A DNA stretch of 64,000 nt from an uncultured beta proteobacterium (GTDB lineage: Bacteria > Pseudomonadota > Gammaproteobacteria > Burkholderiales > Burkholderiaceae_C). The stretch is taken from NCBI GenBank assembly GCA_903845935.1, contig CAIMZI010000010.1, forward strand, positions 1 to 64,000, written 5' to 3'. Both the position numbers and the translations under genes were made by a program. The notes under the pieces are model-generated. The model saw only the letters and a program-made list of their open reading frames with translations, was not told the origin of the DNA and searched no databases. This document shows, one piece after another, positions 43,925 to 54,900 of the stretch (positions are counted from its first letter, which is position 1; the number at the start of each line of letters is the position of its first letter).

Positions 43925-44587
43925 TCAAAGCAAGGCCGAGCAATCGGAAATCACACGATCGGGCAAGCTGGCAGCAATGTCCTGACCCATGTTGTAGCCA
44001 TAGGGCAGCGCCCATACCTGCACGCCCGCATTGCGGGCGGTGGCCACATCGATGCTGGAGTCGCCTACAAACAGCGCTCGGTCGTTTGCCACGCCGAACT
44101 TCTCCAAGCAGGCCAAAATGCCGCCTGGGTGAGGCTTTTTGGTTGGCAGGGAGTCGCCGCTGATCACCCAATCCAGTAGTGGCATCAACTGGTGCACGTC
44201 CAGCACCGTGCGGGTGTAACGTGCCTCCTTGTTGGTCACCACAGCCAATTTGATGCCTTGTCCACGCAATGCGGTCAAGGTCTCTGGAACCCTGGGGTAG
44301 AGCTGACTGCGCGTACCGCAGCGGGTTTGGTAGTGCACATCAAACTCGGCGGCAATGGCAGCTAGCGTGCTGCTGGCACGCACATCGGCCACTGCCACCC
44401 CGCCGACATACGCTAGCGCCTGGATCAGCAGCTCATGCGTGCCCTGGCCTATCCAGTCATTGACCTGCGTGACCTCCGGCATTTCAAAGCGCCGCAGGGT
44501 GTCGTTCACAGCGTCGCAAATCTCCGGAGCTGTAGCAATCAGGGTGCCGTCTAGGTCAAACATGACCAGATCAAAGGAAGCAGGCAT
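43925..44587 (-). CDS. cbbZ: phosphoglycolate phosphatase
   Basis: A 220-residue HAD-superfamily phosphatase that removes phosphoglycolate made by the RuBisCO oxygenase reaction. Motif I is FDLDGTL at about 10-16, motif II VVTNKEAR near 120, the Lys in KKPHPGG, and motif III FVGDSSIDVATARNAG near 175. It starts 10 bases after cbbT. Its place in the cbb operon supports the cbbZ name over gph. Confidence 0.94.
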   Translation of the reverse strand: MPASFDLVMFDLDGTLIATAPEICDAVNDTLRRFEMPEVTQVNDWIGQGTHELLIQALAYVGGVAVADVRASSTLAAIAAEFDVHYQTRCGTRSQLYPRVPETLTALRGQGIKLAVVTNKEARYTRTVLDVHQLMPLLDWVISGDSLPTKKPHPGGILACLEKFGVANDRALFVGDSSIDVATARNAGVQVWALPYGYNMGQDIAASLPDRVISDCSALL

Positions 44588-44597
44588 GCGGCGACCT

Positions 44598-46697
44598 TCA
44601 GTTGGAAGAGGGCTGAATCTGTGCCGGAAAATCCTGCTCAGGCAACTGCAACTCCGCGGACTGGGAACGGTGCACCAGCATGCGCGCTGCCGTCACAACG
44701 CGGTCGGCGGTGATGCCAAAGTGTTTGTACAAGTCCTTGGCGGGAGCAGATTCGCCAAAGCCAGACATACCAATCACAAAGCCAGTTCGCCCCACATACT
44801 TGCGCCAGAAGTCCGGATGCGCGGCTTCGATTGCCACAACCGGCAGGCGCAGCGGCAGCACTTGGTCTTGGTAGGCATGGGTTTGGCGGTCAAACACATT
44901 GCTGCAGGGTATGGACACCACGCGGGTGGGAATACCTTCCTGCGCCAGCGTGGCCTGAGCCTGCATGGCCAGTTCCAGCTCGGAGCCGGTGGACAAGATG
45001 ACGGCTTGTGCACCGTCCATATCCGACAACACATAGCCACCACGACGGATGTTGCTAGTCATCGTGGCCGTGGTGAGACGCGGCAAGTTCTGGCGCGACA
45101 GGCACAGGGCACTGGGCCCATCGCGGCGCTCCACCGCACAGGCCCAGGCCACGGCCGTCTCCAATCCATCCGCCGGGCGCCACACATCCAGCCCGGGAAT
45201 GATGCGCAGCGACGGGATGTGCTCCACGCTTTGGTGCGTTGGACCGTCTTCGCCCAGGCCAATGCTGTCATGGGTAAACACATGGATCACGCGCTGCTTC
45301 ATCAGTGCCGCCATGCGAATCGCATTGCGGCTGTAGTCGCTGAAGGTCAGAAAGGTGCCGCCATATGGTATGAAGCCACCATGCAAGGCCATGCCATTCA
45401 TCATGGCGGCCATGCCAAACTCTCGCACGCCGTAGCTTATATGGTTGCCTGGCTTGAACTGACCCTGGCTGTCCACACCGGCCTTGACGCAGCCCTTGAA
45501 GTTGGTGAGGTTGGAGCCGGTCAGGTCGGCGCTGCCGCCAAAAAATTCCGGCAGCAAGGGTGCCAACGCGTCGAGTGCATTCTGGCTGGCCTTGCGCGTG
45601 GCCACAGCCTCCGGCCTGTCGGCCATGGCTGCCAATAGCTCGGGCAACTGCGTGGCATAGCCGGGCAACAAGTCACCCGCCATGCGGCGCTCCAACTCGG
45701 CGGCCTTTAGGGGGTGCTCAGAACGATAGGCTTCAAAGCGCACGCGCCACGCACGCTCAGCGGCCATCCCACGCACCTTGCCATCCCAGGCTTGGGCAAC
45801 ATCGTCCGGTATCTCAAACGGCGCATGCTCCCAGCCTAGGGCGCTGCGGGTAGCGGCTACCTCAGCGGCACCGAGCGCGGCACCGTGCACGTCGTGGGTG
45901 CCAGCCTTGTTGGGTGAACCCATGCCGATCACGGTCTTGCAGCAAATCAGTGTGGGCCGCCCCTTGGGCGTGACGGCCTGGGCACGTGCTGCGCGCACGG
46001 CGGAATCCAGTGCCTGCGGGTCATGCCCGTTCACCGCAGCTATGACGTTCCAGCCATAGGCTTCAAAGCGCTTGGGCGTGTCGTCGGTAAACCAGCCTGC
46101 CACATGGCCATCAATCGAGATGCCGTTGTCGTCGTAAAACGCAATCAACTTGGACAGACCCAGTGTGCCCGCCAAGGAACAGACTTCGTGGCTGATGCCC
46201 TCCATCAGGCAGCCGTCACCCATGAAGACGTAGGTGAAGTGGTCCACCACGGTGTGGGGCGCGTGGTTGAATTCAGCCGCCAGCAGTTTCTCTGTCAGGG
46301 CCATACCCACCGCATTGGCCAGACCCTGGCCCAAGGGACCGGTGGTAGTTTCCACACCGGGGGTAATGCCCACTTCGGGGTGACCGGCTGTCTTGCTGTG
46401 TAATTGGCGGAAGTTTTTTATCTCCTCCATGGGCAGGTCATAGCCCGTTAAATGCAGCAGCGCATACAGCAACATCGAGCCATGACCGTTAGAGAGCACA
46501 AAGCGGTCTCTATCGATCCAGTGCGGATTTGCCGGGTTGTGCTTGAGGTGGCGGTTCCACAGCACCTCGGCAATATCGGCCATGCCCATGGGCGCACCGG
46601 GGTGACCGGACTTGGCTTTTTCGACGGCGTCCACGGCCAGCATGCGGATGGCGTTGGCCATGTTCTTGGCCATCTCGGGAGTGGTTGGGGTGTTCAT
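44598..46697 (-). CDS. cbbT: transketolase
   Basis: A 699-residue thiamine-diphosphate enzyme of the Calvin cycle. The N-terminal domain has [19 protein letters not shown], the ThDP-binding [18 protein letters not shown] and the metal-site region [10 protein letters not shown]. The central domain has [14 protein letters not shown] and the C-terminal domain the [16 protein letters not shown] stretch. Length is standard. The ATG follows the cbbP stop by one base (TGA-T-ATG), indicating coupling. Confidence 0.97.
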   Translation of the reverse strand: MNTPTTPEMAKNMANAIRMLAVDAVEKAKSGHPGAPMGMADIAEVLWNRHLKHNPANPHWIDRDRFVLSNGHGSMLLYALLHLTGYDLPMEEIKNFRQLHSKTAGHPEVGITPGVETTTGPLGQGLANAVGMALTEKLLAAEFNHAPHTVVDHFTYVFMGDGCLMEGISHEVCSLAGTLGLSKLIAFYDDNGISIDGHVAGWFTDDTPKRFEAYGWNVIAAVNGHDPQALDSAVRAARAQAVTPKGRPTLICCKTVIGMGSPNKAGTHDVHGAALGAAEVAATRSALGWEHAPFEIPDDVAQAWDGKVRGMAAERAWRVRFEAYRSEHPLKAAELERRMAGDLLPGYATQLPELLAAMADRPEAVATRKASQNALDALAPLLPEFFGGSADLTGSNLTNFKGCVKAGVDSQGQFKPGNHISYGVREFGMAAMMNGMALHGGFIPYGGTFLTFSDYSRNAIRMAALMKQRVIHVFTHDSIGLGEDGPTHQSVEHIPSLRIIPGLDVWRPADGLETAVAWACAVERRDGPSALCLSRQNLPRLTTATMTSNIRRGGYVLSDMDGAQAVILSTGSELELAMQAQATLAQEGIPTRVVSIPCSNVFDRQTHAYQDQVLPLRLPVVAIEAAHPDFWRKYVGRTGFVIGMSGFGESAPAKDLYKHFGITADRVVTAARMLVHRSQSAELQLPEQDFPAQIQPSSN

Positions 46698-46698
46698 A

Positions 46699-47574
46699 TC
46701 AGCCAGCCCTCTTCTTGCGTTCCATCATGCGCCAGATGAAGGGCGTGAATATCAGCTGCATCGCCAGTTCCATCTTGCCGCCGGGCACCACGATGGTGTT
46801 GGCGCGGCTCATGAAGCTGCCATCCACCATGCTGCGCAGGTATTGAAAATCGATTCCCTTGGGCTGGGCAAAGCGGATCACCACCATGCTCTCGTCGGGG
46901 CTGGGAACTTCCCGCGCAATAAATGGGTTGCTGGTGTCCACCATGGGCACGCGCTGGAAGTTCACATGCGTGTGCATGAACTGTGGGCAGATGTAGTTCA
47001 CGTAGTCGGGCATGCGGCGCAGAATCGTGTCGGTCACCGCCTCTGTGCTGTAGCCGCGCTGCTTTTTGTCGCGATACAGCTTTTGAATCCATTCCAGGTT
47101 GATCACCGGCACCACGCCAATCAGCAGGTCGGGGTGTTGGGCGATATTGACCTCGGGCGTCACCACGGCGCCATGCAGGCCTTCGTAAAACAGCAGGTCC
47201 GTGTTCTTCGGCACATTTTCCCAAGGCGTAAAGGTTCCTGGCTCCTGCTGGTAGGGAGCCGCCTCGTCCGTGTCGTGCAGGTATTTGCGGCGCTTCCCGA
47301 TACCGGTGGTGGCGTAGTCGCGAAACAGAGCCTCGAGTTCGGGGAACAGATTGTTCTCCGGCCCGAAGTGGCTGAAGTTCTTGTTGCCCTGTGCCTCAGC
47401 TTCGGCCAGCCGGACCTTCATTTCCTTGCGGTCGTGGCGGTGGAAGCTGTCGCCTTCAATCACCGCCGCGTTGACGTTCTCGCGGCGGAAAATATTGTCA
47501 AAGGTGCGGGTCACCGAGGTGGTGCCGGCACCGCTGGAGCCGGTGATGGCAATGATGGGATGGCGTTCAGACAT
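46699..47574 (-). CDS. cbbP: phosphoribulokinase
   Basis: A 291-residue class I (proteobacterial) phosphoribulokinase that makes ribulose-1,5-bisphosphate. The P-loop [10 protein letters not shown] is at about 12-21, followed by [10 protein letters not shown] at about 40 and the [10 protein letters not shown] segment. An AGGAG ribosome site precedes the ATG. It lies between cbbF and cbbT. Proteobacterial PRKs of this type are octamers activated by NADH, which is family knowledge. Confidence 0.97.
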   Translation of the reverse strand: MSERHPIIAITGSSGAGTTSVTRTFDNIFRRENVNAAVIEGDSFHRHDRKEMKVRLAEAEAQGNKNFSHFGPENNLFPELEALFRDYATTGIGKRRKYLHDTDEAAPYQQEPGTFTPWENVPKNTDLLFYEGLHGAVVTPEVNIAQHPDLLIGVVPVINLEWIQKLYRDKKQRGYSTEAVTDTILRRMPDYVNYICPQFMHTHVNFQRVPMVDTSNPFIAREVPSPDESMVVIRFAQPKGIDFQYLRSMVDGSFMSRANTIVVPGGKMELAMQLIFTPFIWRMMERKKRAG

Positions 47575-47622
47575 AGCGTTGTCTCCTGGTCGTTGAAATA
47601 ATTTGAGATGGCTCTGAGCGCG

Positions 47623-48705
47623 TCAGTCGCGAAACAAACTGCGCTCGACAAACAGCGGGTTAATCATTTCGCTGCGAACCGGCTCGGTGTGGTAGCGCTC
47701 AATGCGTTCCACCTCATTTTTGGAGCCAAAAACCAGACCAATACGCTGGTGCAGCGAGCTGGGTTGAACCTGCAGCATGGGCGTCTCGCCGGTGCTTGCA
47801 CGCCCACCCGCCTGCTCCATGATCAGGCCTATGGGGTTGGCCTCGTAAAGCAATCGCAGGCGCCCGGGCTTGGACAAGTCCTTGGTGTCGCGCGGATACA
47901 TGAAGACTCCGCCGCGCATCAAAATGCGGTGTGCCTCCGCCACCATGCTGGCGATCCAGCGCATATTGAAGTCCTTGGCGCGCGGCCCGGTCTTTCCGGC
48001 CAGACACTCGTCCACATAGCGTTTGACAGGCGCTTCCCAGAAGCGGCTATTAGAGGCGTTGATGGCGAACTCCTGCGTGTCTTCTGGAATTTTTAATTTT
48101 GGGTGGGTCAGCATGAATTCGCCCAGGTTGGGGTCCAGCGTGAAGCCGTTCACGCCGTCTCCGACCGTCAGCACCAACATGGTGGTGGGTCCATAGAGCG
48201 CGTAGCCTGCGGCCACCTGTTTCATGCCCCGTTGCAAGAAATCCGCCTCGGTCACATCGGCGCCCGTGTCGGACCCGCGCAGCACTGAAAAGATGCTGCC
48301 CACCGACACATTCACGTCGATGTTGCTGGAGCCATCCAATGGGTCAAACACCAGCAGGTATTTACCGCGCGGGAACTGTGCAGGAATCTGGTACGGCAAG
48401 TCCATTTCTTCGGATGCCATACCGGCCAAATTGCCGGCCCATTCGGTGCGCTGAATGAAGACGTCGTTGCTGAGAACGTCGAGCTTCTTTTGTGTTTCTC
48501 CCTGCACATTCACACTGCCACCCGCCTCGGCAGCATGGTTGCCCATGGCGCCACCGAGTTCGCCAAATGCCACCGCGCGGGCTATGGACTTGCAGGCAAT
48601 GGCGACATCCAAGATGAGTGCATTGAAGTCGCCGCTGGCTTCGGGAAAGCGACGACGCTCTTCAATCAAAAACTGGGTCAGCGTGGATCGGTTGGTCAAT
48701 GGCAT
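47623..48705 (-). CDS. cbbF: fructose-1,6-bisphosphatase class I
   Basis: A 360-residue FBPase acting on FBP, and probably also SBP in this pathway. The metal-binding motif [13 protein letters not shown] is at about 119-131. The active-site region near the C-terminus has [28 protein letters not shown] ribosome site precedes the ATG. It lies 48 bases before cbbP and 65 bases after cbbE. Confidence 0.96.
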   Translation of the reverse strand: MPLTNRSTLTQFLIEERRRFPEASGDFNALILDVAIACKSIARAVAFGELGGAMGNHAAEAGGSVNVQGETQKKLDVLSNDVFIQRTEWAGNLAGMASEEMDLPYQIPAQFPRGKYLLVFDPLDGSSNIDVNVSVGSIFSVLRGSDTGADVTEADFLQRGMKQVAAGYALYGPTTMLVLTVGDGVNGFTLDPNLGEFMLTHPKLKIPEDTQEFAINASNSRFWEAPVKRYVDECLAGKTGPRAKDFNMRWIASMVAEAHRILMRGGVFMYPRDTKDLSKPGRLRLLYEANPIGLIMEQAGGRASTGETPMLQVQPSSLHQRIGLVFGSKNEVERIERYHTEPVRSEMINPLFVERSLFRD

Positions 48706-48770
48706 GGTTTTCCTTCTAAGTTGTCAATTCTTTGCACTGCATTTTTGCGATTCACACTCGGCCCGCGGCC

Positions 48771-49496
48771 CTAGCGTGACAAGGCCTGTAGGCGCAGTTC
48801 CGCCATTACACCCATGTAGCCGCCGCCGCAGTCTGGCGCGCCAAAGACAGCGCTGCCAGCCACGCAGGTATCGGCCCCGGCACGCACTATGGTCTGGATG
48901 TTGTCGGTTTTGACACCGCCATCCACCTCCAGCCAGATCGCTTGTCCACCTTGCGCCATGTGTGCATCAATGCGCTTACGCACCGCACGCAGCTTGCCCA
49001 GAGTGGAGGGAATAAACCTTTGCCCACCAAAACCAGGATTCACGCTCATCAGCAGCACGATGTCGAGTTTGTCCATCACATGATCCAGCCATTCCAGCGG
49101 GCTGGCCGGGTTGAGCACCAGGCCGGCCTTGCAACCAAGCTCGTGAATCATGGACAGCGTGCGGTCCACATGGCGCGAAGCTTCCGGGTGAAAGGTAATG
49201 ATGTTGGCGCCGGCCTTGGCAAACAGGGGAATCAAGGCGTCCACCGGCTCCACCATCAGATGCACATCGATGGGAATCTGCACATGCGGACGTATCGCCT
49301 CACACACCTGGGGCCCAATGGTCAGATTGGGCACATAGTGGTTGTCCATCACATCAAAATGCACCAGGTCAGCACCTGCCGCTTCAATTGCACGGACCTC
49401 CTCGCCCAGACGGGCAAAGTCGGCCGACAAGATGGAGGGGGCCAGGCGAATGGTGCTGGGAGAAAAGTCAGTCGCTAAGCGGTCAGGATGTGTCAT
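48771..49496 (-). CDS. cbbE: ribulose-phosphate 3-epimerase
   Basis: A 241-residue TIM-barrel epimerase that interconverts ribulose-5-P and xylulose-5-P. Family motifs are [16 protein letters not shown] at about 18, [14 protein letters not shown] at about 46, [17 protein letters not shown], and LEVDGGV. It starts eight bases after cbbY in the operon. Confidence 0.96.
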   Translation of the reverse strand: MTHPDRLATDFSPSTIRLAPSILSADFARLGEEVRAIEAAGADLVHFDVMDNHYVPNLTIGPQVCEAIRPHVQIPIDVHLMVEPVDALIPLFAKAGANIITFHPEASRHVDRTLSMIHELGCKAGLVLNPASPLEWLDHVMDKLDIVLLMSVNPGFGGQRFIPSTLGKLRAVRKRIDAHMAQGGQAIWLEVDGGVKTDNIQTIVRAGADTCVAGSAVFGAPDCGGGYMGVMAELRLQALSR

Positions 49497-49504
49497 GTTG
49501 GCTT

Positions 49505-50221
49505 TCAGTGCAAATATTCGGCGTGCCAGGCGCGCAAGCGCACCATATCAAGATGGCTCATATCAGGAACCAGGCGCATGGCGCCGGTGAAGTCATGGTC
49601 GGCGGTGTACTGCGTAGGGGTGATCACTGTGGCCAGCCCCGCTGCGCGGCTGGCTTGCAGGCCGTTCCATGAATCCTCAAAGGCGATGCACTCGCTTGCC
49701 TGCAATTGCAGAGCCTGCAGCATTTGCAAATAGACCTGCGGATCGGGTTTTTTGACGGGGGCGGTAGAGGCGTCGCCAATGGCGGTGAAGTTCAGACGCC
49801 AGTCGGCGCCCAGGGCACGGCGCAACAGCGCAGCGATATTGACCGGTGAGGTGGTGGTGGCAATCGCCAGTTGCAAACCCTGTTCATGGGCTTCGGACAT
49901 CAACGCCAGCACACCCGGGCGCAACTGAACCGCGCCATTGTTGACGGCTGCCTCATAGGCCGCGGTTTTGAGCTCATGCAGGCGGTTGACCGTGTCCGCC
50001 AAGGCCTGGCCACCGAGCTCGCGCATGTCCGGGTGGGCGGCTTTCCAGTAATGCAGGATGCGCTCCTTGCCACCCGATATCTGCAAGAGCTGGGTGTACC
50101 GTGCCTCATCCCATTGCCAGTCCAGACCGAACTCTGCAAAGGCCAGATTAAAGGCCGCACGGTGGGCTGACTCGGTGTCGGCCAAGGTGCCATCCACATC
50201 AAATATCAGCGCTTTGAACAT
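49505..50221 (-). CDS. cbbY: CbbY-type HAD phosphatase
   Basis: A 238-residue HAD hydrolase. In phototrophic relatives, CbbY dephosphorylates xylulose-1,5-bisphosphate, an inhibitory RuBisCO by-product. The ATG at 50221 starts [16 protein letters not shown], with motif I at about 8-12. The ISGGKERI cap region, the TTTSPVN motif, KKPDPQVY and EDSWNGLQA follow. It is the first gene of cbbYEFPTZA, 150 bases from the divergent cbbR, with a candidate CbbR site between. Confidence 0.92.
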   Translation of the reverse strand: MFKALIFDVDGTLADTESAHRAAFNLAFAEFGLDWQWDEARYTQLLQISGGKERILHYWKAAHPDMRELGGQALADTVNRLHELKTAAYEAAVNNGAVQLRPGVLALMSEAHEQGLQLAIATTTSPVNIAALLRRALGADWRLNFTAIGDASTAPVKKPDPQVYLQMLQALQLQASECIAFEDSWNGLQASRAAGLATVITPTQYTADHDFTGAMRLVPDMSHLDMVRLRAWHAEYLH

Positions 50222-50295
50222 GCCTTCTATCCTCGCTTGTTTAGGGAGTGAGGTCACAAACATAAGCAACCACGGATTTACTTTAATCTGCTAAT

Positions 50296-50309
50296 TCAAT
50301 AAACTCTAA
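50296..50309. promoter_or_regulatory. candidate CbbR site in the cbbY-cbbR intergenic region
   Basis: TCA-N8-TAA, matching the loose TNA-N7/8-TNA pattern of CbbR sites, in a strongly A/T-rich divergent region of 150 bases. The same N8 spacing recurs before cbbM at 57414. The motif is short and would occur by chance in A/T-rich DNA. Confidence 0.4.
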
Positions 50310-50371
50310 TCATCTTTTTTAAAAAATTCATCAGCTTTTTCTAATGCAACAAAACCCTAGCAGTTCCCAGC

Positions 50372-51283
50372 ATGCGTCCCTACACGCTTAAGCAACTTCA
50401 GACCTTCCTGGAAGTCGCACGCCAGAAGTCGGTATCCAAGGCTGCCGAACGCTTGTTTGTGACCCAGCCCGCTGTCTCCATGCAGATTCGGCAGTTAGAG
50501 GAAGCCTTTGGCCTGGCACTGTTTGAGCCGATCGGGAGAAACATCCGTTTGACGCACGCGGGCGAGGTGTTTTTGGTCCATTCGCAGGCGGCGATGGGCC
50601 GACTAAAGGACTTGGAAGCGGAGATGGCCGACCACATGGGCCTCAAAAAGGGCCGTATCGATCTGGCAGTTGTCAGCACCGCCAAGTACTTCATTCCCAT
50701 GTTGCTGGTGCAGTTTGGCAAGCTATTTGATGGCATCCACGTGCAACTACAGATTGACAACCGTGAAAACGTGTTGGGCTTGCTGGCTCGCAACGAAGCC
50801 GATCTTGTGGTGATGGGTCGAACATCCTCTGATATTGACTGCGAGGCCACTCCCTTTGCAAGCAATCCACTGGCCATCGTGGCGGCCCCCAATCACCCGC
50901 TCGTACGGCGCAAGAATTTGCCCTTTTCGGCCCTGACAGACTACAAGTTTGTGGTTCGCGAAAAGGGCTCAGGAACGAGAGCCGCCATGGAGCGCCTGTT
51001 CTTGCACCACAAGACGCCGCTGCACATCGAAATGGAAATGCCGAGCAACGAGACCATTAAGCAAGCGGTGATGGCAGGCATGGGGCTGAGCTTCTTGTCC
51101 ATGCGCACGCTACGCCATGAGCTTGCCAGCGGGCATATTGCACTGGTGGATGTTCAGGGTTTGCCGCCATCCGGCCACTGGTATGTCACGCATCTGCAGC
51201 AAAAGAAGCTGTCGCCAGCGGTGCGCTCTTTCAAAAACTTTTTGATCGAACAGGGTGGCGCGCTGATGGATTCGTGGAGTTGA
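50372..51283 (+). CDS. cbbR: LysR-family regulator of the cbb genes
   Basis: A 303-residue LysR regulator. The winged helix-turn-helix covers about 5-62: TLKQLQTFLEVARQKSVSKA then ERLFVTQPAVSMQIRQLE. A co-inducer domain follows (about 90-295), with FIPMLLVQFGKLF and a GMGLSFLSMRTLRHEL segment. It is divergent from cbbY, the classic cbbR placement. It probably activates both cbbYEFPTZA and cbbMQO according to RuBP, phosphoenolpyruvate or ATP/NADPH levels (family knowledge). Confidence 0.94.
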   Translation: MRPYTLKQLQTFLEVARQKSVSKAAERLFVTQPAVSMQIRQLEEAFGLALFEPIGRNIRLTHAGEVFLVHSQAAMGRLKDLEAEMADHMGLKKGRIDLAVVSTAKYFIPMLLVQFGKLFDGIHVQLQIDNRENVLGLLARNEADLVVMGRTSSDIDCEATPFASNPLAIVAAPNHPLVRRKNLPFSALTDYKFVVREKGSGTRAAMERLFLHHKTPLHIEMEMPSNETIKQAVMAGMGLSFLSMRTLRHELASGHIALVDVQGLPPSGHWYVTHLQQKKLSPAVRSFKNFLIEQGGALMDSWS

Positions 51284-51301
51284 TGGCGTTGAAGTCGGGC
51301 C

Positions 51302-51640
51302 TTATCGCATGCGGTCCAGCATGGCCTCTAAGTCCTTGAGTACAACGGACTTCGTTTCTCCAGGGGTCGCGCCATTCGCCATGAGGGCGTCAATTTCCTG
51401 CTCCGCAAAGCACACCGTCATGCGCAGGTAGGTGCTGTCCAGCGCCTTTCGCGCAGCAGAAAATTGTTGCCCAATACTTTGGCAATCCTCACCCTTTTCA
51501 ACCATGCGCTGTATGCCGCGGATTTGCCCTTCCGCACGGCGAAGCCGGTTCAAAATATCCGTTCGCGCACCATCATTTTCCAGGCCATGCAGCACTTTGG
51601 CTGGCTTCCTTTGAATGACCTGCGGATTTGGTTCACTCAT
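51302..51640 (-). CDS. CsoR/FrmR-family (DUF156) regulator with atypical Cys positions
   Basis: A 112-residue four-helix repressor. The ATG at 51640 has GGAG seven bases upstream. The family core RTDILNRLRRAEGQIRGI is at about 26-43, then EKGEDCQSIGQQFSAARKAL. C53 matches the conserved first ligand Cys. The second family ligand (His or Cys) would fall 25 or 29 residues later, but here C77 is 24 residues later and the His is Phe. It is therefore not a canonical copper, nickel or formaldehyde sensor. It closes the MFP-RND-DUF2892 operon. Possible signal: a reactive sulfur species or a metal; unproven. Confidence 0.85.
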   Translation of the reverse strand: MSEPNPQVIQRKPAKVLHGLENDGARTDILNRLRRAEGQIRGIQRMVEKGEDCQSIGQQFSAARKALDSTYLRMTVCFAEQEIDALMANGATPGETKSVVLKDLEAMLDRMR

Positions 51641-51666
51641 AGAGTTCTCCAGTGGAGACACACAGC

Positions 51667-51891
51667 CTAGCTTGTGCAAGAAGCTTTTGACTCTGGTACG
51701 CCCAACTTTTTGAGCATCCAACCCATGGGACAGACATCGGTAATGCCAAACTGAAATAAATTGGCGCCCACAAAGGCCGTAAGGAAAAGCCAGTAGTGGG
51801 ACACAAATACGGGACTCGCATCCACGCCAAGGGCCATTGAGAGGAGGATGAAAGTTCCGGCGAAGAGGTGGATATATCGGGCGATGGTCAT
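51667..51891 (-). CDS. DUF2892-type small membrane protein
   Basis: A 74-residue protein with two predicted transmembrane helices (LFAGTFILLSMALGV and YWLFLTAFVGANLFQFGI), followed by the conserved DVCPMGWMLKKLGV end typical of the DUF2892 family. The same domain forms the membrane anchor of some rhodaneses such as YgaP. A GGAG ribosome site precedes the ATG. It lies between the RND pump and the CsoR-like gene, 27 bases from each. Function unknown; linkage to sulfur metabolism is suggested by family and neighbours. Confidence 0.85.
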   Translation of the reverse strand: MTIARYIHLFAGTFILLSMALGVDASPVFVSHYWLFLTAFVGANLFQFGITDVCPMGWMLKKLGVPESKASCTS

Positions 51892-51918
51892 GGAGTACTC
51901 CTGGAAAAAGTTAGAGGG

Positions 51919-54900
51919 TTATGCGGACATCGTCAGCGAGTCAGCGCTTGCTTGCATACGATGCCTAAACAGCGCGTAGTACAAAACCGGTATCACCACC
52001 AGCGTGAGCATGGTTGACACCAAAATGCCGAAAATCAGCGAGATTGCCAGACCGTTGAAGATCGGGTCATCCAGGATGAAAAAGGCACCAATCATGGCGG
52101 CCAGGCCGGTGAGCACGATCGGCTGGGCGCGCACCACGGCCGACTGCAGCACTGCCGTCTTGAAGGCCACTCCTTGGCTTACCTGTAGTTCGATAAAGTC
52201 CACCAACAGAATAGAGTTACGCACAATGATGCCGGCCAATGCGATCATGCCAATCATGCTGGTGGCGGTAAATTGCGAACCCAGCAAGGCGTGCCCTGGC
52301 ATCACACCAATAATCGTCAGCGGAATCGGCGCCATGATGACCAGGGGCGTCAAGTAGCTCTTAAACTGAGCCACTACCAGCAGGTAAATCAGGATCAGGC
52401 CCACACCGTATGCGGCCCCCATATCGCGGAAGGTGTCATAGGTGATTTGCGATTCACCGTCCCATTTCAAGGCGTATTGGCGGTAGGTGTCCGTGGGCTG
52501 GTGAATCCAGTACTCACCCATACTGGTCTTGACCTGTTTCTCTATGTTTGAGCGGATTGCGAACAACCCGTAGAGCGGCGAGTCCAAATTCCCTGCCATA
52601 TCGCCAAACACATAGCTGACCCCTTTGAGGTCCTTGGTATAGAGCGGCTTGTCGATCACACCCATTTCGACTTGCACCAATTCCGAGAGCGGAACTAATT
52701 GCCCGTTTGACGCACGCATTGGCAATGCCAGAATAGCGTCCAGTCCAATCTGACTCTCCAATGGCAACTGAATTCGCACGGGTACAGGGTATTTGGACTG
52801 GCCATCGTGCAGGTAGGCGGCATCCGCTCCCGATAGCGCCGAGGCCACGGTTTGTGCGATGGCGGCCACCGGTATACCCAGACTATCGGCGCGCTGGCGA
52901 CGCACACGAAGGAAAGCACGCGCAGCATCTTCACGCAAACTGTTATCTATACCCACAATGTCCGCGGTAGAGGCAAACGACTTTTCCACTTGTAGGGCAA
53001 GGCTTTGACGTCCCGCTTCGTCCGGTCCGTAGATTTCGGCCACCAAAGGCGACATCACCGGAGGCCCAGGCGGCACTTCCACGACCTTGATGCGTGCGTG
53101 GTGGGACAGGCCGATCTTCTCCAGCGCTGGCCGCAAGCGCTGGGCAATCACATGGCTCTTGTCGCTGCGGTGGTGCTTGTCGACCAAGTTCACTTGCAGG
53201 TCGCCCTGTTCCATATCTGACCTCAGATAGTACTGGCGCACCAGACCATTGAAAGTGATCGGCGAGGCCGTTCCGGCATAGGCCTGCAGATTGGTGACTT
53301 CTGGCTGCGTAGCCAGGAATGCGCCGAGTTCCTGCAAGGTGGCTGCAGTCTCCTCCAGCGGTGTTCCAGCGGGCATGTCCACCACCACTTGAAACTCACT
53401 CTTGTTGTCAAAGGGCAGCATTTTGAGCACCACCAGTTGGACAACAGCCAATCCTACCGACAGCAGCAAAACAACAAGAATGCCTACCAGCAAAAGCCAG
53501 CGCTTTCGCGCGCTGTCAAGAAAGGGCGACAGAATGAAGTTAAAGAGCTTCTGTACTTTTGAAATCTTCACCTCGACTTTATTGAGGGCCGTATCGTGCT
53601 CCGAATGACTGCCATGCTCACGCATGAACTTCAGTGCCAACCAAGGCGTCACGGTAAATGCTATAGCCAGTGAAATCGCCATGCCAAGGCTGGAGTTGAT
53701 CGGAATGGGGCTCATGTAGGGCCCCATCAGACCCGTGACAAAGGCCATGGGTAGGAGCGCAGCAATCACGGTGAGGGTGGCAAGAATCGTGGGGCCACCG
53801 ACTTCGTCCACGGCACGTGGAATGATGTCTATCAGGCGCGCCTGCGGATGAAGTTGCTGATGGCGATGGATGTTTTCCACCACGACAATGGCATCATCCA
53901 CCAAAATGCCAATAGAGAAGATCAAGGCAAACAGAGACACCCGGTTGAGCGTGAAGCCCCAGGCCCAAGAGGCAAAGAGCGTGGCGGTAAGAGTCAGTAT
54001 CACTGCCGCGCCTACGATGATGGCCTCTCTACGGCCCAAAGCAAAGCCGACCAGAAGAATGACCGAACCCGTGGCAAAGGCCAGCTTTTGGATCAGCTTG
54101 TTGGCCTTTTCTGCGGCAGTGAGCCCATAGTCACGTGTGGCTGCGACTTCCACATTGGAGGGAATGACTGTGTTGCGCAAGGCATCGATCTTGGCTCGCA
54201 CCGCGGTTGACACGTCTACCGCGTTTTCACCGGGTTTTTTCGTAACCTGAATGGTGACTGCCGGGTAGGACTGACCTGTTTGGGCCGCAATTGCGGTTCC
54301 AGCTTCCTTCTCAGCGGCAGCACCGGGGGTGAACCAGACGTAGCTTTTAACCTGCTGCGCCCCCATGCTCACGACGGCGACATCGCGTAGAAAGACAGGC
54401 TTGCCGTTGCTGACACCGACCACCATGTCGGCCACGTCATCCGCATTGCGCAGGAACTCACCCGCTTCCACACTCAACATTTGCGCACTGGCAGATGGGT
54501 TCACGACGGTGCCAGCGGGCATGCCGTAGTTAGCCGCAGACACCATTTTTTGCAATGTCAAGATATCGATACCGCGCGCTCGCATGCGCGCCGGATCCAC
54601 TTGAATCTGCACGGAGCGCCCTGGCCCACCCAATGTTTGGACTTCCCGAACGCCAGGTACCGCCTTCACTTCTGTTTCTAGCGCATGGGCTACGGTTTCG
54701 AGATCCATGGCTGACGTTGCGTCCTTAGACCACAAGGTCACGGCCACCACCGGCACATCATCAATGCCCTTGGGTTTGACGATGGGTGTCAGAGTGCCGA
54801 GGTCCTTGGGCAACCAGTCCTGGTTGGCGTTAAGCACATCAAAGAGTCTGACCAAGGCTTCCGAGTGCGCTACGCCTACCTTGAATTGCACGGTCAATAC

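Noticed and set aside
44355-45638. 427-codon plus-strand open frame opposite cbbZ/cbbT
   Set aside because: Mirror of transketolase coding sequence; no domain of its own.
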